A stretch of DNA of 64,000 nucleotides from Agapetus fuscipes (GCA_951799405.1 OX637342.1:18647298-18711297); one strand, 5' to 3'; shown: positions 1 to 10,868, counted from the first letter of the stretch. Program-made: numbers and translations. The notes: generated by a model from the sequence alone, not told the origin.

Positions 1-240
1 GATTCGGTTCGTCAGAGTCATATCCGACGAAATGTTGTTTTTTGCTCGAGGTCGAAGGTTGAAGGTCAATAAATGTACCTACAAGCTTCGAGCAAAAAAC
101 AACAATTCATCAGTTCGTGTTTCTTCTTCGTAGAAGACACACGCCTCCTGAAGACGTCGGAAATGACTCTGACGAAACGTAGAGAAAAGCGTTCTTCTCT
201 TTCCACGGTCAGTAACATCCGTTTTTTTCATTCCAAAAAA
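1..240 (+). repeat. Hammerhead-like module, partial foldback
   Basis: The plus strand reads CTGAAGA (148-154), a helix GTCGG/CTGAC, then GAAAC (174-178) and GTA. This matches the order of a type I hammerhead core, with one extra base between CTGANGA and helix II. An inverted partial copy lies at 1-35. Between them TTGTTTTTTGCTCGAG is answered by an inverted copy near 98-114. Related modules lie at 44756-45003 and 50410-50600. The 90-codon frame at 73-345 runs through this repeat and is not a gene. Confidence 0.55.
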
Positions 241-384
241 AATTATAAATGTAGGTACTTTTGTATAGAACGGATGAATTGGATAGTACTAACGTCAAAC
301 TATTATATAACTGTACAAATATATCATTTTAATCACAAGACATAAATAAATACAAATTAAAAGCTTAAGGGTGTGTATTAACAT

Positions 385-500
385 TGTGAAGATTCATTTT
401 CTTTAAATTAATAATGTTAAAATAAAACACAAAGTTTTTCTTCGCGATTGCTTTATTTCATAAAACGCTTTCGGGATCATCGCCCCATTTTAATCACTTG
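385..500 (-). repeat. Penelope-like terminal relic
   Basis: On the minus strand a GGGG...CCC helix is followed by GAAAGCG and then by sequence ending in GAAGAAAAACTTTGTG. The same downstream stretch recurs at 51640-51735, and a weaker version at 43793-43860. The hammerhead resemblance is degraded, so the family assignment is an inference. Confidence 0.35.
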
Positions 501-788
501 TGCTCTTGATAGATAAAAATTTTGTTTTTGTTTTTACATAATGCATTTAAATACGGAAACAAAATACAGCGTTATCCTCAAATAATCATAGTTTCTCTTG
601 TCGCCTTTCCCTAAAACAAGGGTGGCATTTAAGGGGGTTTTATAAATAAAACTGCAAGATTTTTACATGACGAGAGATTAGTCTCATACGAACCCAACAG
701 AAAATAAATTAAATCCAAACATAATATGGTTTATTTAGCAATAATAATCACTAGCCGATATAAAAGTTGGCCATAATTTCTTGATACT
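501..788. other. No recognisable feature
   Basis: A+T-rich sequence without an open frame or a repeat that I can match elsewhere in the window. Confidence 0.5.
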
Positions 789-848
789 GTTATGTAAATA
801 GTAGATTAATATAGGTGTATATCGTAGGTAGTGATATTTATTATAGTA
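789..848 (+). mobile_element. LTR 5' fragment
   Basis: Starts TGTTATGTAAATAG and continues into GTAGATTAATATAGGTG, the same order as the solo LTR at 13261-13702. It breaks off after about 60 bp, exactly where the hairpin at 849-886 starts. Confidence 0.6.
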
Positions 849-897
849 CTAGCAGACTGACCGTGCTGCGCACGGTTGTCTGCTAGGCCCTTCGGGC
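849..897 (-). other. Nested hairpin, possible Helitron 3' terminus
   Basis: CTAGCAGAC pairs with GTCTGCTAG, enclosing ACCGTG-CTGCG-CACGGT. A second short hairpin (GCCC-TTC-GGGC) follows at 887-897. Read on the minus strand, a GC-rich hairpin lies about ten bases before CTAG and the next base is T. That is the layout of a Helitron 3' end. No 5' TC end was found, so this stays tentative. Confidence 0.35.
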
Positions 898-1863
898 AGT
901 GTAAGTCTGGCTTCGCAATAATTTTTCCTCACACCTCCTTCATAGTAATTAAATGCTTTAAGAAGTAATTTGAAAAAAAAATTGCGGTAAAAGGGTTATT
1001 TAGTTCTTTCATGTTCTGAGTATCTTGTATGAAGCATGAGGTATGAGGCTGACCTCCCATACCTAAAAAATGTTCACTGAACGAATGTTTCTCTGTTCCT
1101 GAAAAGGTCGGCAAAATTGCAGGGCTTATGGTCAAGAGAGGCTGAAATTTTTATTTGTAATTACACATGCAGCGTTTGTAAGCGCAAACTCACTCATGTC
1201 TGCTTGGGGGCATGCATTCAATATGAATTATAAAATGTATGTATGCAACTTAGATTTATATTCTAAAATTAAGAACATCAAGTGCTACAATTATATGTTA
1301 GCGTGAAAGAACATTTGCCAGCTTGTGGGTGTGCATTGTATTTGAATCATCAAAACTCTTTTTGCAACTTAAGATTATAAATTAAGATAACCGTTGTTTA
1401 AGGATTTTTCAAACCCAAACTCCTTGACCTAAGGGTTAGTATGAGGCTTACCACCCATATCGCATAAATGGGTTCACTTAGCTAATGTTCCCCCTGTTTC
1501 TGAATAGGTCGGCAAAAGTTGCATGGCTTATGGTTATGAGAGGCTGAAATTTTTATTTGTAATTACACATGCAGCATTTGTAAGCGCAAAGTCACTCATG
1601 TCTGCTTGGGGGCATGCATTGAATATGAATTATAAAATGTATGTATGCAACTTAGATTTATATTCTAAAATTAAAAACATCAAGTGCCACAATTAAATGT
1701 TAGCGTGAAATGACATTTGCCAGTTTGTGGGCGTGCATTCAATTTGAATCATCAAATAACTTTTTTTGCAACTTTAGATTATAAATTAAATTTAACATTG
1801 TTGAAGGATTTTTTAAACTCAAATCCTTGACGGATAGGTAAGTATGAGCTTGAATACCCATAT

Positions 1864-3297
1864 CAGAGGCGGCTCGTCAATAAAACTTTTGGCAGTTCAT
1901 AATTTCTGCAATTATAGTTTTTCTTTTATTTTCCAATTTGATTTGAATGGAAATTGTAAGAAATACGTACATATATAATGTTTTATTAAGCTATACACGA
2001 GTACATACCTACACCCGTTATTTTGCATAACGAATATATGTATTTAAGCGCGTACTTACAGTTATTTAAAATGGAAATCCATCCGCACAACAGCACAAAA
2101 TTTAACAAAATAAATTGTTCCAGATAGGTATAATTAATCTGTTCTCATGCACTTTATCATTGAAATTTTTGATTGATTCTCTATAACCAACATCAAGCCA
2201 TTGTGGAAGATCTGTTTGGCCTAATCAATTTAAAGGCATTACATGCTCAATGTGAGTTTACGAAAGTGCATGATGTTTAACTTCCTCAGTAAGGTGAGCG
2301 AGATCCATGACACATCTTCGCTCCACGATTTTTCACCACAAATTATACGACACGGAAAGAAAAAAACCATTCACAACCACACAGCCATGATGCTTAAATA
2401 CCCTATTCAATGTTTTAAATTTAGCTTTACATTGCAACATTTTTTTTTTATTAAGTCCACGTCTGCTTTATTATTGAAATTCATAGTTAGAAAATTAATT
2501 AACAACAATCTTGTAATGAATTTACGATGATTTTTAAAAGAATGTAAAAAATATTCCCGCAAAATCAAAGGCCAACCGATGACTGTATATCTCTACGTCA
2601 ACTAACAACTGAACGGATGTGAATCATCCAGAGTCCAGTTTGGCAATTATTATTTATAATCAACATTGTAATAACCAATGTTTTCTTTAAAATGCTAAGG
2701 AGAGTAAGACCCTCCGCACACTAGACGACAGGCTGCGGCCGACAGTTTTAATATTATTTTGTTCAAAGTTCCGCACACTTGTCGCCGAGTCGCGCCGATC
2801 GCCGATTCGCGCCGACAAGTCGCTGTCGCCTGTCGTCTAGTGTGCGGAGGGTCTAACTTATGATGGTTTCATTGTTCATTGTTCATATAATGTCAACACA
2901 CGTCGACTATTTCATAATATTTGGGTGTTGCACGTAGCAAGGCGTTTGCCATCTTTGTCTACCGCGTTACAGAAGCTATGATTGATCTGCTATCTCTCTC
3001 ACAGCCACGGATTCGACAGTTTTTCATAATATGTATGGAAGTTTTTCAAGATCTCTGTGCATTGAGCGATATGCCCCGAGAAGTATAATAATTATACTAT
3101 AATATTATGTATGACAGCGGTCCTTTGCGCTTATCAGGCGCTTCGTATAATTATTAGTGATTTTTTACTTCAGCGATCTTTTAACACATCTTCCACACGA
3201 TATATTTTTATTAAAAGTGTATACATTTTTTTGCTAAAATTATTACAAAATCTAGGCAGCTCACTGCACGGATGCACGTTAATAGAAACCGCCTCTG
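1864..3297. mobile_element. Non-autonomous hAT-like transposon
   Basis: The ends are CAGAGGCGG and CCGCCTCTG, and an exact 8-bp duplication ACCCATAT flanks them (1856-1863 and 3298-3305). An 8-bp duplication with CAG-type termini is the hAT signature. No transposase-like frame is seen in the 1434 bp, so the element is non-autonomous. It carries a MITE at 2708-2853 and sits in a satellite unit. Confidence 0.88.
2708..2853. mobile_element. PIF/Harbinger-like MITE
   Basis: Perfect 26-bp terminal inverted repeats begin GACCCTCCGCACACTAGACG. TAA flanks the element on both sides (2705-2707, 2854-2856). A short element with long perfect TIRs and a TWA duplication fits PIF/Harbinger MITEs. The interior is GC-rich. 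It lies inside the hAT at 1864-3297, so it arrived later. Confidence 0.82.
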
Positions 3298-3770
3298 ACC
3301 CATATCGCAAAAAATGGTTCACTTGACAAATGTTTCCCCTGTTTTTGAAAAGGTTGGCAAAAGTTGCAGGGCTTATGTTCATTAGAGGCCTTAATTTTAA
3401 TTTGTAAGTTAACATGCAGCATTTATAAGCGCGAACCCACTCATGTCTCCAGGGGGGCATGCATTGAATATGAATTATAAAAGTTATTGTATCTGTGCAA
3501 CTTAGATTATATATTCTAATATTTAAAAAAAAATCAAGTGCCACAACTATATGTTAGCGTGAAATGACATTTGCCAGTTTGTGGGCGTGCATTCAATTTG
3601 AATCATCAAATAACTTTTTTTGCAACTTTAGATTATAAATTAAATTTAACGTTGTTGAAGGATTTTTCAAACTCAAATCCTTTACTTATAGGTAAGTATG
3701 AGTCTGAATACCCATATCGCAAAAAATGGTTCACTTGACAAATGTTTCCCCTGTTTTTGAAAAGGTTGGC

Positions 3771-4112
3771 TCTCCGGTCGATAGCTCAGGTGGTAGAGTG
3801 CTTGCATTCCATGCCGAAAGCTCGGGTTCGAATCCCACCGACGCGACGGTGTCAGAAATGATTTCCCGTTTCGGTGTTTATTTCAAAACCCAAAATAAAA
3901 TACCGGCAAGGTTTACTCAGCCTTCACAAGAAATGAGTACCAGCACTCTCGGGAGCTGGGAAACCTCCACTTCAACTGAAGTGGTTGGCGTAAGGCCGGC
4001 CCCCTTACCTGTAAAAATAAATAGGTTCAACTCGCCACATGCGACCCCTTCGGGGATAACGCGGCAAGAAGTTACACTATATGTGTAGCTTAGTTGCGTT
4101 GCGTTTGCGTTT
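3771..4112 (+). mobile_element. SINE-B, full length
   Basis: The tRNA-like head has box A TAGCTCAGGTGGTAGAG and box B GGTTCGAATCCCA. The body holds CTCAGCCTTCACAAG, GGGAGCTGGGAAACC and CCCTTCGGGGATAACG, and the end is TGTGTAGCTTAGTTGCG. TTGGC flanks both sides (3766-3770, 4113-4117). The insertion splits a satellite unit. The head resembles a tRNA, but its acceptor stem does not close. Confidence 0.85.
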
Positions 4113-5100
4113 TTGGCAAAAGTTGCAGGGCTTATGTTCATTAGAGGCCTTAATTTTAATTTGTAAGTTCACATGCAGCATTTATAAGTGCGAACCCACT
4201 CGTGTCTCCAGGGGGGCATGCATTGAATATGAATTATAAAAGTTATTGTGTCTGTGCAACTTAGATTATATATTCTAATATTTAAAAAAAATCAAGCGCC
4301 ACAACTTTATGTTAGCGTGAAATGACATTTGCCAGTTTGTGGGCGTGCATTCAATTTGAATCATCAAATAACTTTTTTTGCAACTTTAGATTATAAATTA
4401 AATTTAACGTTGTTGAAGGATTTTTCAAACTCAAATCCTTGACAGATAGGTAAGTATGAGCTTGAATACCCATATCGAAAAAAATGGTTCACTTGACAAA
4501 TGTTCCCCCTGTTTTTGAAAAGGTTGGCCAAAGTTGCAGGGCTTATGTTCATTAGAGGCCTTAATTTTAATTTGTAAGTTCACATGCAGCATTAATAAGC
4601 GCGTACCCACTCGTGTCTCCAGGGGGGCATGCATTGAATATGAATTATAAAAGTTATTGTATCTGTGCAACTTAGATTATATATTCTAATATTTAAAAAA
4701 AATCAAGCGCCACAACTATATGTTAGCGTGAAATGACATTTGCCAGTTTGTGGGCGTGCATTCAATTTGAATCATCAAATAACTTTTTTTGCAACTTTAG
4801 ATTATAAATTAAGATTACCGTTGTTTAAGGATTTTTCAAACTCAAATTCCTTGACTTAAGGGTTAGTATGAGGCTTACCACCCATATCGCATAAATGGGT
4901 TCACTTAACAAATGTGTCCCCTGTTTCTGAAAAGGTCAGCAAAAGTTGCAGGGCTTATGGTCATGAGAGGCTGAAATTTTTATTTGTAAATACACATGCA
5001 GCATTTGTAAGCGCAAACTCACTCGTGTCTCCGTGCAGGAGTGCATTGAATATGAATTATAAATGTTAATGCGTCTATGCAACTTAGATTGTATATTGTA

Positions 5101-6064
5101 ATAATACTTTAAAAAAATTAAATGCCGCAATAAGTACGGTTTCATATAAAAAGTTGACCGAATCGATCGTCATTATTTCTAAAAAATACATGTTATAACT
5201 GGTTGAAGTATAATTTTGAAATAAATAAAGAATATAGGTAGGTACTCAACGGAATTCAACCGAAAAATAATCGACTTGGCAATGGCAACGATGGCAACTT
5301 TGAAGCCTGTTGAAGTGCTGGCAATTTATTTGAAATTCGAATGTCAAAATGAGTTTTGTTTCTCGCATAGGTTTTACATAAAAAGGTGTTGTGATTGATC
5401 ATGTTTATTTATTTAAAAAACAACAATTTAAAATCTACTAATGATGAGGAAGCACATCCCAAGTCCTGAACAATATTTGTTGTGAATATGACGTGCATCT
5501 GTTTAGGAGTTCTTCAGTTTGAATGCCATTAACGCACAACTATTTTGTATGGGGAGGCCGTTGCATTTTATAAAGATAAGGGATAATACTTTAAAAAAAT
5601 TAAATGCCGCAATAAGTACGGTTTCATATAAAAAGTTGACCGAATCGATCGTCATTATTTCTAAAAAATACATGTTATAACTGGTTGAAGTATAATTTTG
5701 AAATAAATAAAGAATATAGGTAGGTACTCAACGGAATTCAACCGAAAAATAATCGACTTGGCAATGGCAACGATGGCAACTTTGAAGCCTGTTGAAGTGC
5801 TGGCAATTTATTTGAAATTCGAATGTCAAAATGAGTTTTGTTTCTCGCATAGGTTTTACATAAAAAGGTGTTGTGATTGATCATGTTTATTTATTTAAAA
5901 AACAACAATTTAAAATCTACTAATGATGAGGAAGCACATCCCAAGTCCTGAACAATATTTGTTGTGAATATGACGTGCATCTGTTTAGGAGTTCTTCAGT
6001 TTGAATGCCATTAACGCACAACTATTTTGTATGGGGAGGCCGTTGCATTTTATAAAGATAAGGG
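5101..6064. repeat. Exact 482-bp tandem duplication
   Basis: 5101-5582 and 5583-6064 read as identical throughout. Each copy starts in the decayed end of the satellite (AATACTTTAAAAAAATTAAA) and ends TATAAAGATAAGGG. No open frame or known element was recognised inside. Either a recent duplication or an assembly artefact would explain the identity. Confidence 0.88.
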
Positions 6065-6844
6065 ATAATGTCAAAAGTAGATTAATATAGGTGTACACCG
6101 TAGGTAGCAATAATTATAGGCTTAACAAATCTAGAAATTAAATGATCCTTTTGTACTCTTGAAGTTGGTAGAATGTTCCAGAGTTTTGATGGCAAATTAG
6201 TCACTAGAGACTTCTGTCTGTGAAGTATATAAGGCGTAATGTTGAGTGCACCTAGCCAGTGACATAGTTGCCTTTGATTGAAGAGTGTAAGCGGTGTTGA
6301 ACTGTGAAAATAAATGTGAGTTGCTAAAAGTGTTGAAAATAAATATCTATAATAATAATCTATAATCTAAGTTGCAAGGATATATTCATTTAAAGCTCTC
6401 AGATGTAAGCCCACAAACCAACAAGTGTAGTTCGCGCTTACAAATGCTGAATGTGTACTTACAAATAAAATCCAAACCTCAAATGAACATAAGCCCCACA
6501 ACTTTTGCCGACCTTCCCTGAAACAGGGGTAACATTGGCAAAGTGAACCATTTTTTACAGTATGGGTGGTCAGCCTCATACCAACCTATAAGTCAAGGAA
6601 TATGAATAAAAAATTACATTTAAATATATAAAAGAACAAAACCTTACAAAGAAATCTATACAAAAAAAGTCAGAAATTTCCTATGCAAAAAATGTAGCAA
6701 ATTAATACACCAACATTAGAAATCACCATTGCAGATTATAATACATAAATATAAATTGTAAAAATAAATTAATTGAAAATAGAGAACCCGAAAGAAGACC
6801 TGTATGTTTTAATTTAGAGAATTTCCGAACCCGAAAACATTACA
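6065..6844 (+). mobile_element. Solo LTR split by a LINE insertion
   Basis: 6065-6346 matches the LTR at 13261-13702 in order: GTAGATTAATATAGGTGTAC, GTCTGTGAAGTATATAAGGC (TATA-like) and TTTGATTGAAGAGTGTAAG. The 3' part resumes at about 6745 (CCCGAAAGAAGACCTGTATG) and ends CATTACA at 6844. The first ~60 bp of the LTR are missing, cut at the junction with the 482-bp duplication. Confidence 0.75.
6347..6744 (-). mobile_element. 5'-truncated RTE-like LINE (3' UTR and L3 module)
   Basis: The minus strand holds the last LINE codons (LICNGDF then stop), a ~130-bp spacer and a full L3 module ending in TTAGATTATAGATTATTAT. ATAAATAT flanks it at 6339-6346 and 6745-6752, a possible 8-bp target duplication. 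The host LTR is continuous across the two flanks. Confidence 0.8.
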
Positions 6845-6849
6845 ATACT

Positions 6850-7200
6850 TATGTTTTCCTGGTCTGCAGTGTGTTTGTCATTTTTCTAGTATACTTTTCA
6901 GATATTCTGATAAGTTTTTATTCAGCCCGGTGCACTCTCTACGCCAGACTAAAGTTCAGTGATGAATAAATTGTTTTGCTTCGTGGCTTACTAAACGGAA
7001 ACATTGTATGGACTTAAGTGCATCCTTGGTTTTCATCAATTGTTTGAGATCGCTGGCTTAAAATGGGCAATACTTGAAATCGTTTTTTTACGGAAGGCAA
7101 ACGTCCCAGCTAAACAAATATCACAAAAGTTCTTAGAGATTGAAAACAAAATATCACTTGATTTTATCAAACAAAACCTAAATAATATGATTACGCAAAA
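6850..7200. other. No confident feature
   Basis: Holds the start of an 88-codon frame at 7004-7270 that I do not recognise; its His-rich end is CAT repeats. Nothing else stands out. Confidence 0.4.
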
Positions 7201-7350
7201 CAAAATTTCATTGAATAAGAGTCATCACAGTTCTCATCAAGATCATCATCATCATCATACTTCACGCTGAAGAAGCCCATCGTAGAAATGGGCGAAACGT
7301 CCGAAAGCTCCAGCTCCCACAGACCACGGCAACAGATCCCGGAAAACATC
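7200..7350 (+). repeat. Hammerhead-like module, single arm
   Basis: CTGAAGA (7267-7273), then A, then helix II GCCCAT/ATGGGC, GAAAC (7294-7298) and GTC. The following GCTCCAGCTCCCACAGACCA is shared with the foldback at 37214-37415. ATC repeats precede it. This fits the terminus of a Penelope-like element, by inference. Confidence 0.55.
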
Positions 7351-7559
7351 ACTCTAGCATCAAAATTTCATTGTTGTATTTTACTAATGGAGCACATTGC
7401 TAAAGTGGTCTTTTTTTTTCTTGTTCTCTCATCTCAAAGTTTTAATTTTTGTTTGAGCGAATTCTGGGTAGGTATATATTTTGTCTGTGGTCGTAGGCTA
7501 TTAATCCTCATTCCTTAACCCCTGTATATCTTTACCTACTCACCTTGTAACAAAAAACT

Positions 7560-8165
7560 TGTGTAAAGTTCACTGCTGGTTGAATTTTGGGTGAAAAGAC
7601 ACGTGTCTGGTCTCTTCATTTGCATCACGTTACGTGTGGTTGATATTAAGAACCAAATAAAGTATTCAAGTCCATAATTCAGGAGTGAGGTAAGTCCTTT
7701 CTGACTCCTACCGTTGTTTTCCTAATAAAATTAAGAAACAAAACCCACTCCCTTCTGTTCTTACGCACATGGTGGAATCAAACTTGGTTCTATCATAAGT
7801 TGGTCCTTCGAGCCGGATTCTATCAAACTCTCGGTTTCCATTTATCAGATCCTCACCTAGCGTAAAAACGTGTTGCTTGTGTGTGTGTGCTTACCAATTG
7901 AAACATGGATTGTTGAACCCACAACCTTCCATTCAGAGTCCGAAGTGTTACCACTGAACTACGGACCGGTCTATCAAACGCCTCATTAAATTAAGGAACA
8001 AAACTTACTCCCCTTTGTTCTTACGCACATGGTGGAATCAAACTTGGTTCTATGATAAGTTGGTCCTTCGAGCCGGATTATATCAAACTCTCGGTTTCCA
8101 TTTATCAGATCCTCACCTAGCTTAAAAACGTGTTGCTTGTGTGTGTGTGTGCTTACCAATTGATA
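7560..8165. repeat. LTR-retrotransposon leader-like repeat, two copies
   Basis: 7727-7895 and 7986-8160 are near-duplicates about 259 bp apart, sharing CACATGGTGGAATCAAAC and TTGGTCCTTCGAGCCGG. A SINE-A head on the minus strand (to about 7970) lies between them. The preceding AATAAAGTATTCAAGTCC and GTAAGTCCTTTCTGACTCCT look like an LTR 3' end followed by a leader. BEL/Pao or gypsy membership is only a guess. Confidence 0.4.
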
Positions 8166-8204
8166 CATGCAACGCAAAAAAAAAACGCAACTAAACTACA
8201 CACA

Positions 8205-8436
8205 TAATAATAATAATATTAGGATGATTTATATGGTGAGCGCTGTTTTTGTGTGTATCACCCCTCAAGAGCCCTCTGCGAGCTTGGTCGTCACTTTAGA
8301 AAGCGCTAATTCTCAAGCAAGACCCAGTTGTTGTAAGGTTGGATGGACCTTTCAGTGACCGGTCTTTGGTAAAGGTTTATGAATTTTTCAACCCAGTGAA
8401 GAGCACATTTGAAATATAAATGGTATATTTTAAATA
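8205..8436 (-). mobile_element. SINE-A, 5'-truncated
   Basis: Reads from the tail (AATAATATTAGGATGATTTA on plus) through GAGCCCTCTGCGAGCTTGGT and CAAGCAAGACCCAGTTG to TTCAACCCAGTGAAGAGCA. The tRNA head is missing. It abuts the SINE-B at 8443 in the same orientation. Confidence 0.8.
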
Positions 8437-8516
8437 AAGTCTAACTTCTTGCCGCGTTATCCCTCGAGGGGTCGCATGTGGCGCGTTGAACCTATTTATT
8501 TTTACAGGTAAAAGGG

Positions 8517-9573
8517 ATGAAAAGAATGCGCACTACAAAGGAGCTCCTGCCTACCATTAAGCAGAGAAAGCTAATGTACTTCGGTCACATTATGAGATGA
8601 GTAGTACCGTCTCCTTCGTCTTATCATTCAGGGTAAGATTGAGGGGAGAAGATCTCAGGGACGCCGAAGGACATCGTGGCTGAAGAACCTGCGACAGTGG
8701 TTCGGCAGAAGCACCAAGTCCCTATTTCGAGCCGCAGCATCAAAAATCAAATCTGTGCCTCCTGTGAAAAGTGGTACAACTCGAGTTATACCCTTTTTGA
8801 GATTTTTACATAGAAATAATCAGAAAAAAATTAGCGATTTTTTGGTCTTACTCACACTCTTCTATCTGCTATAGTTTAGGAAATATAACTGGCAGGATTT
8901 AGGCAAAAAAACGTGAAAAGTGATATAAGTCAAGTTGTATCCCTTTTAGTAATTGATCCACACATTGTTTTTTACAAATCTATCGTGAATATTGATACAT
9001 CTCGACTTATATCACTTTACACCAATTTTTGACTGGAATTTTAGCCAAGTTATACGATTCAGGTAAATTATGAAAATACTACTATTTTAAGTACAACAAT
9101 TGTGTCTTTGGGGTAGTATTTTTATAATTAGTTTGAGCAACATTCTGCCTGGACCATTATCTTATGAGTTATTAAATTTAAAAAATATTAAGCTTTTTGT
9201 GTATCACTTTACTCAAAGACAACTTATAGGTGCAATATAATATAACTCGACTTGTATCATTTATCACGTAATAAATGATACAAGTACAGGCAAAAAAAAG
9301 GTACAACTGACAGAGTTTAATCAATTATTTGTAAACTATAATAGTAACCATAAAAATTAGAATGCACAGTGAAAGTGAATGTTTTTATCTACAAAATAAG
9401 GTACTTATGTGTAACCTAGCCCACTTAGTTCATGAATTAGAATTTTTTAAATCTTGTTTTTGCTCTCCTGTAAAATGATGATTTTTGAGTTGTATCACTT
9501 TTCACAGGAGGCACAGAAATAGCTATGATGATCGCCGATCTTCGTTAGAAGTGGCACAAGAAGAAGAAGAAGA
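8517..9573 (+). mobile_element. RTE-like LINE 3' end, GAA-tailed family
   Basis: Conceptual translation starts KRMRTTKELLPTIKQRKLMY, then FGHI, a broken GRR..GRRR-rich stretch, then LRQWF and KSLFRAAASKIK. After the inserted element at 8753-9516 come AMMIADLR and a GAAGAAGAAG tail. This is the extreme C-terminus of an endonuclease/reverse transcriptase LINE of RTE type, severely 5'-truncated and with stops (for example after HIMR). An 11-bp duplication brackets it. Confidence 0.8.
8753..9516. mobile_element. Unclassified TIR transposon, 764 bp
   Basis: About 30-bp terminal inverted repeats begin CTGTGCCTCCTGTGAAAAGT. AAAT flanks both ends (8749-8752, 9517-9520). The interior repeats short blocks like ACTTGTATCACTTT on both strands and has no long frame. 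It splits the LINE at 8517-9573. A 4-bp duplication with CTGTG ends does not match a superfamily I can name with confidence. Confidence 0.75.
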
Positions 9574-9789
9574 AGGTAAAAGGGCCGGCCTTACACCAGC
9601 ACCTTTTGTTGAAATGGGGGTTTTCGGGACCAGTCCTAATTTCTTGTGAAGGCTGAGTAAACCTTGCCGGTATTTGGTTTTGAAATAAACACCAAAACAG
9701 GAAATCATTTCTAACACCCTCGGTGTGGGTCGAGTCCTTGCTCTCTGCTTAGAATGCAAGCATTCTACCCACTGAACTATCGACAGACT

Positions 9790-9890
9790 TTATACGAGTT
9801 TGATCGTCGTTACAAAGTGTCAAGCAAGACCCAGTTTCTGTTAGGCTAGCTAGATGGACCTTTGGTGAACTGACTTTGGTGCGCTGCCCA
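9790..9890 (-). mobile_element. SINE-A body fragment joined to SINE-B
   Basis: ACGAGTTTGATCGTCG, CAAGCAAGACCCAGTT and GATGGACCTTTGGTG (plus) are the SINE-A body, lying directly before the SINE-B head in minus orientation. This is the A-B dimer junction seen at six other loci. The tRNA head of A is absent. Confidence 0.7.
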
Positions 9891-9901
9891 ATTATTGATA
9901 T

Positions 9902-10379
9902 TGTTACGAAATTAGGGTTCAAAAGTCTTTCAAATTAAAAAACACAGGTCTTCTTATACAGTTATTTATTTTACACTTTTACAGAATTTATTTTCACAAA
10001 GCTTTCTCGACTATTCCACTTGGCTGCTGTTCACTGATCAAGTTAGTTCTATGTGTTTGTAAGTCTCGTATGATACTGCTGGCCCTGCAGGCCAATTGCA
10101 CCCTTTTATACTCTCTAAAGCAGTATAGTCTAGATCCTATAGTTGCTAGACAATTCCAGAAAGGCATAGTAATTATTATTTCTCGATGCTGCACGTATTT
10201 TATTCTATGATTCCTACCCACACAATGCAAGACAGAATTCCTATAATTATAACAGATACCTACTTAGCCTAGAGAATTCTACACGTATACACAATTATCG
10301 ATCTTACCCACCAATACTTATGAGGATTCTTATAACTATAACTACCCATACTTATTTCAATATTTATATTTACATAACA
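9902..10379 (-). mobile_element. Solo LTR, reverse orientation
   Basis: The ends are TGTTACG and CATAACA. On the minus strand a TATAAAAGGGTGCAATTG TATA region precedes the presumed transcription start. ATAT lies on the left and GTAT on the right, an imperfect 4-bp duplication. Similar in design to the LTR at 45862-46263. No gag or pol remnant is adjacent. Confidence 0.72.
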
Positions 10380-10761
10380 GTATGTTTGTATTGAAAATTC
10401 ACTTTAGGCTCCAGCTTTGGCATGTACTTGTTGTATTATGTGTATGAATAACATGGTTAGTGATTTCTTATCTAATCTAAGGATTGCTTTATCTTACTTT
10501 GTATTTTGTTTAGCTAGAAACCGGCCTGTTGTTCAGCACGTAAGTAGACCAAACGTGCTTCCAAAGAAACACCTGCGATTGCCAAATAAAAGCAAAATCC
10601 TGCAACCGAAATGCATTTGTGCAACGGGAGATGCACTTAGAGGTTCAGATAGTAAAGAATACACGTATCTTTCCACTGCAACAAATTTGAAACTCATTTA
10701 TCTTTAAGTCAAAAAGGATTTTTTCGCGAAAAGAAAATACTGATGGAATAGTTTTCTTACT

Positions 10762-10866
10762 CGTTTTGTTTTTTTTTTTTTTTGAAGAAAATCCTGTGCG
10801 GGAGACTCCCTAGATTCTGAAGACTCTAGGGGTCTATGACACTTGTTGTAGTGCCGCAGAGGTGTA
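10762..10866 (-). mobile_element. Poly(A) LINE 3' end, left inverted arm
   Basis: A T-run is followed by ATCCTGTGCGGGAGACTCCC and TAGTGCCGCAGAGGTGTA, i.e. a poly(A)-tailed 3' end on minus. The right arm 11446-11540 carries the same ~90 bp inverted, with both inner edges at GAGGTGTA. A related copy is at 26968-27131. Confidence 0.6.
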
Positions 10867-10868
10867 CG

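Larger units (their letters stand above)
1040..5130 (+). repeat. ~410-bp tandem array derived from the L3 module
   Basis: Unit starts marked by CCTTGAC or CCTTTAC lie at 1421, 1826, 3678, 4436 and 4852. Adjacent uninterrupted units are 405-416 bp long, and the 3678-4436 gap equals one unit plus a SINE-B. Each unit begins like the L3 module (CCCATATCGC...GGTTCACTTGAC...GCAGGGCTTATG...GCAACTTAGATT) and adds a second segment ending GATTATAAATTAA. A hAT element (1864-3297) and a SINE-B (3771-4112) interrupt it. The short open frames here are repeat shadows. Confidence 0.8.
8443..9785 (-). mobile_element. SINE-B interrupted by a LINE
   Basis: The 3' part is at 8443-8516 (CTTCTTGCCGCGTTATCCCT on plus) and the remainder at 9574-9785, ending in the tRNA-like head. 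AGGTAAAAGGG is present on both sides of the insert (8506-8516, 9574-9584), an 11-bp target duplication. Confidence 0.85.

Noticed and set aside
7004..7518. Two adjacent frames with a His run and a hydrophobic stretch
   Set aside because: The His run is a CAT microsatellite and the rest overlaps a hammerhead-like repeat; no family match.
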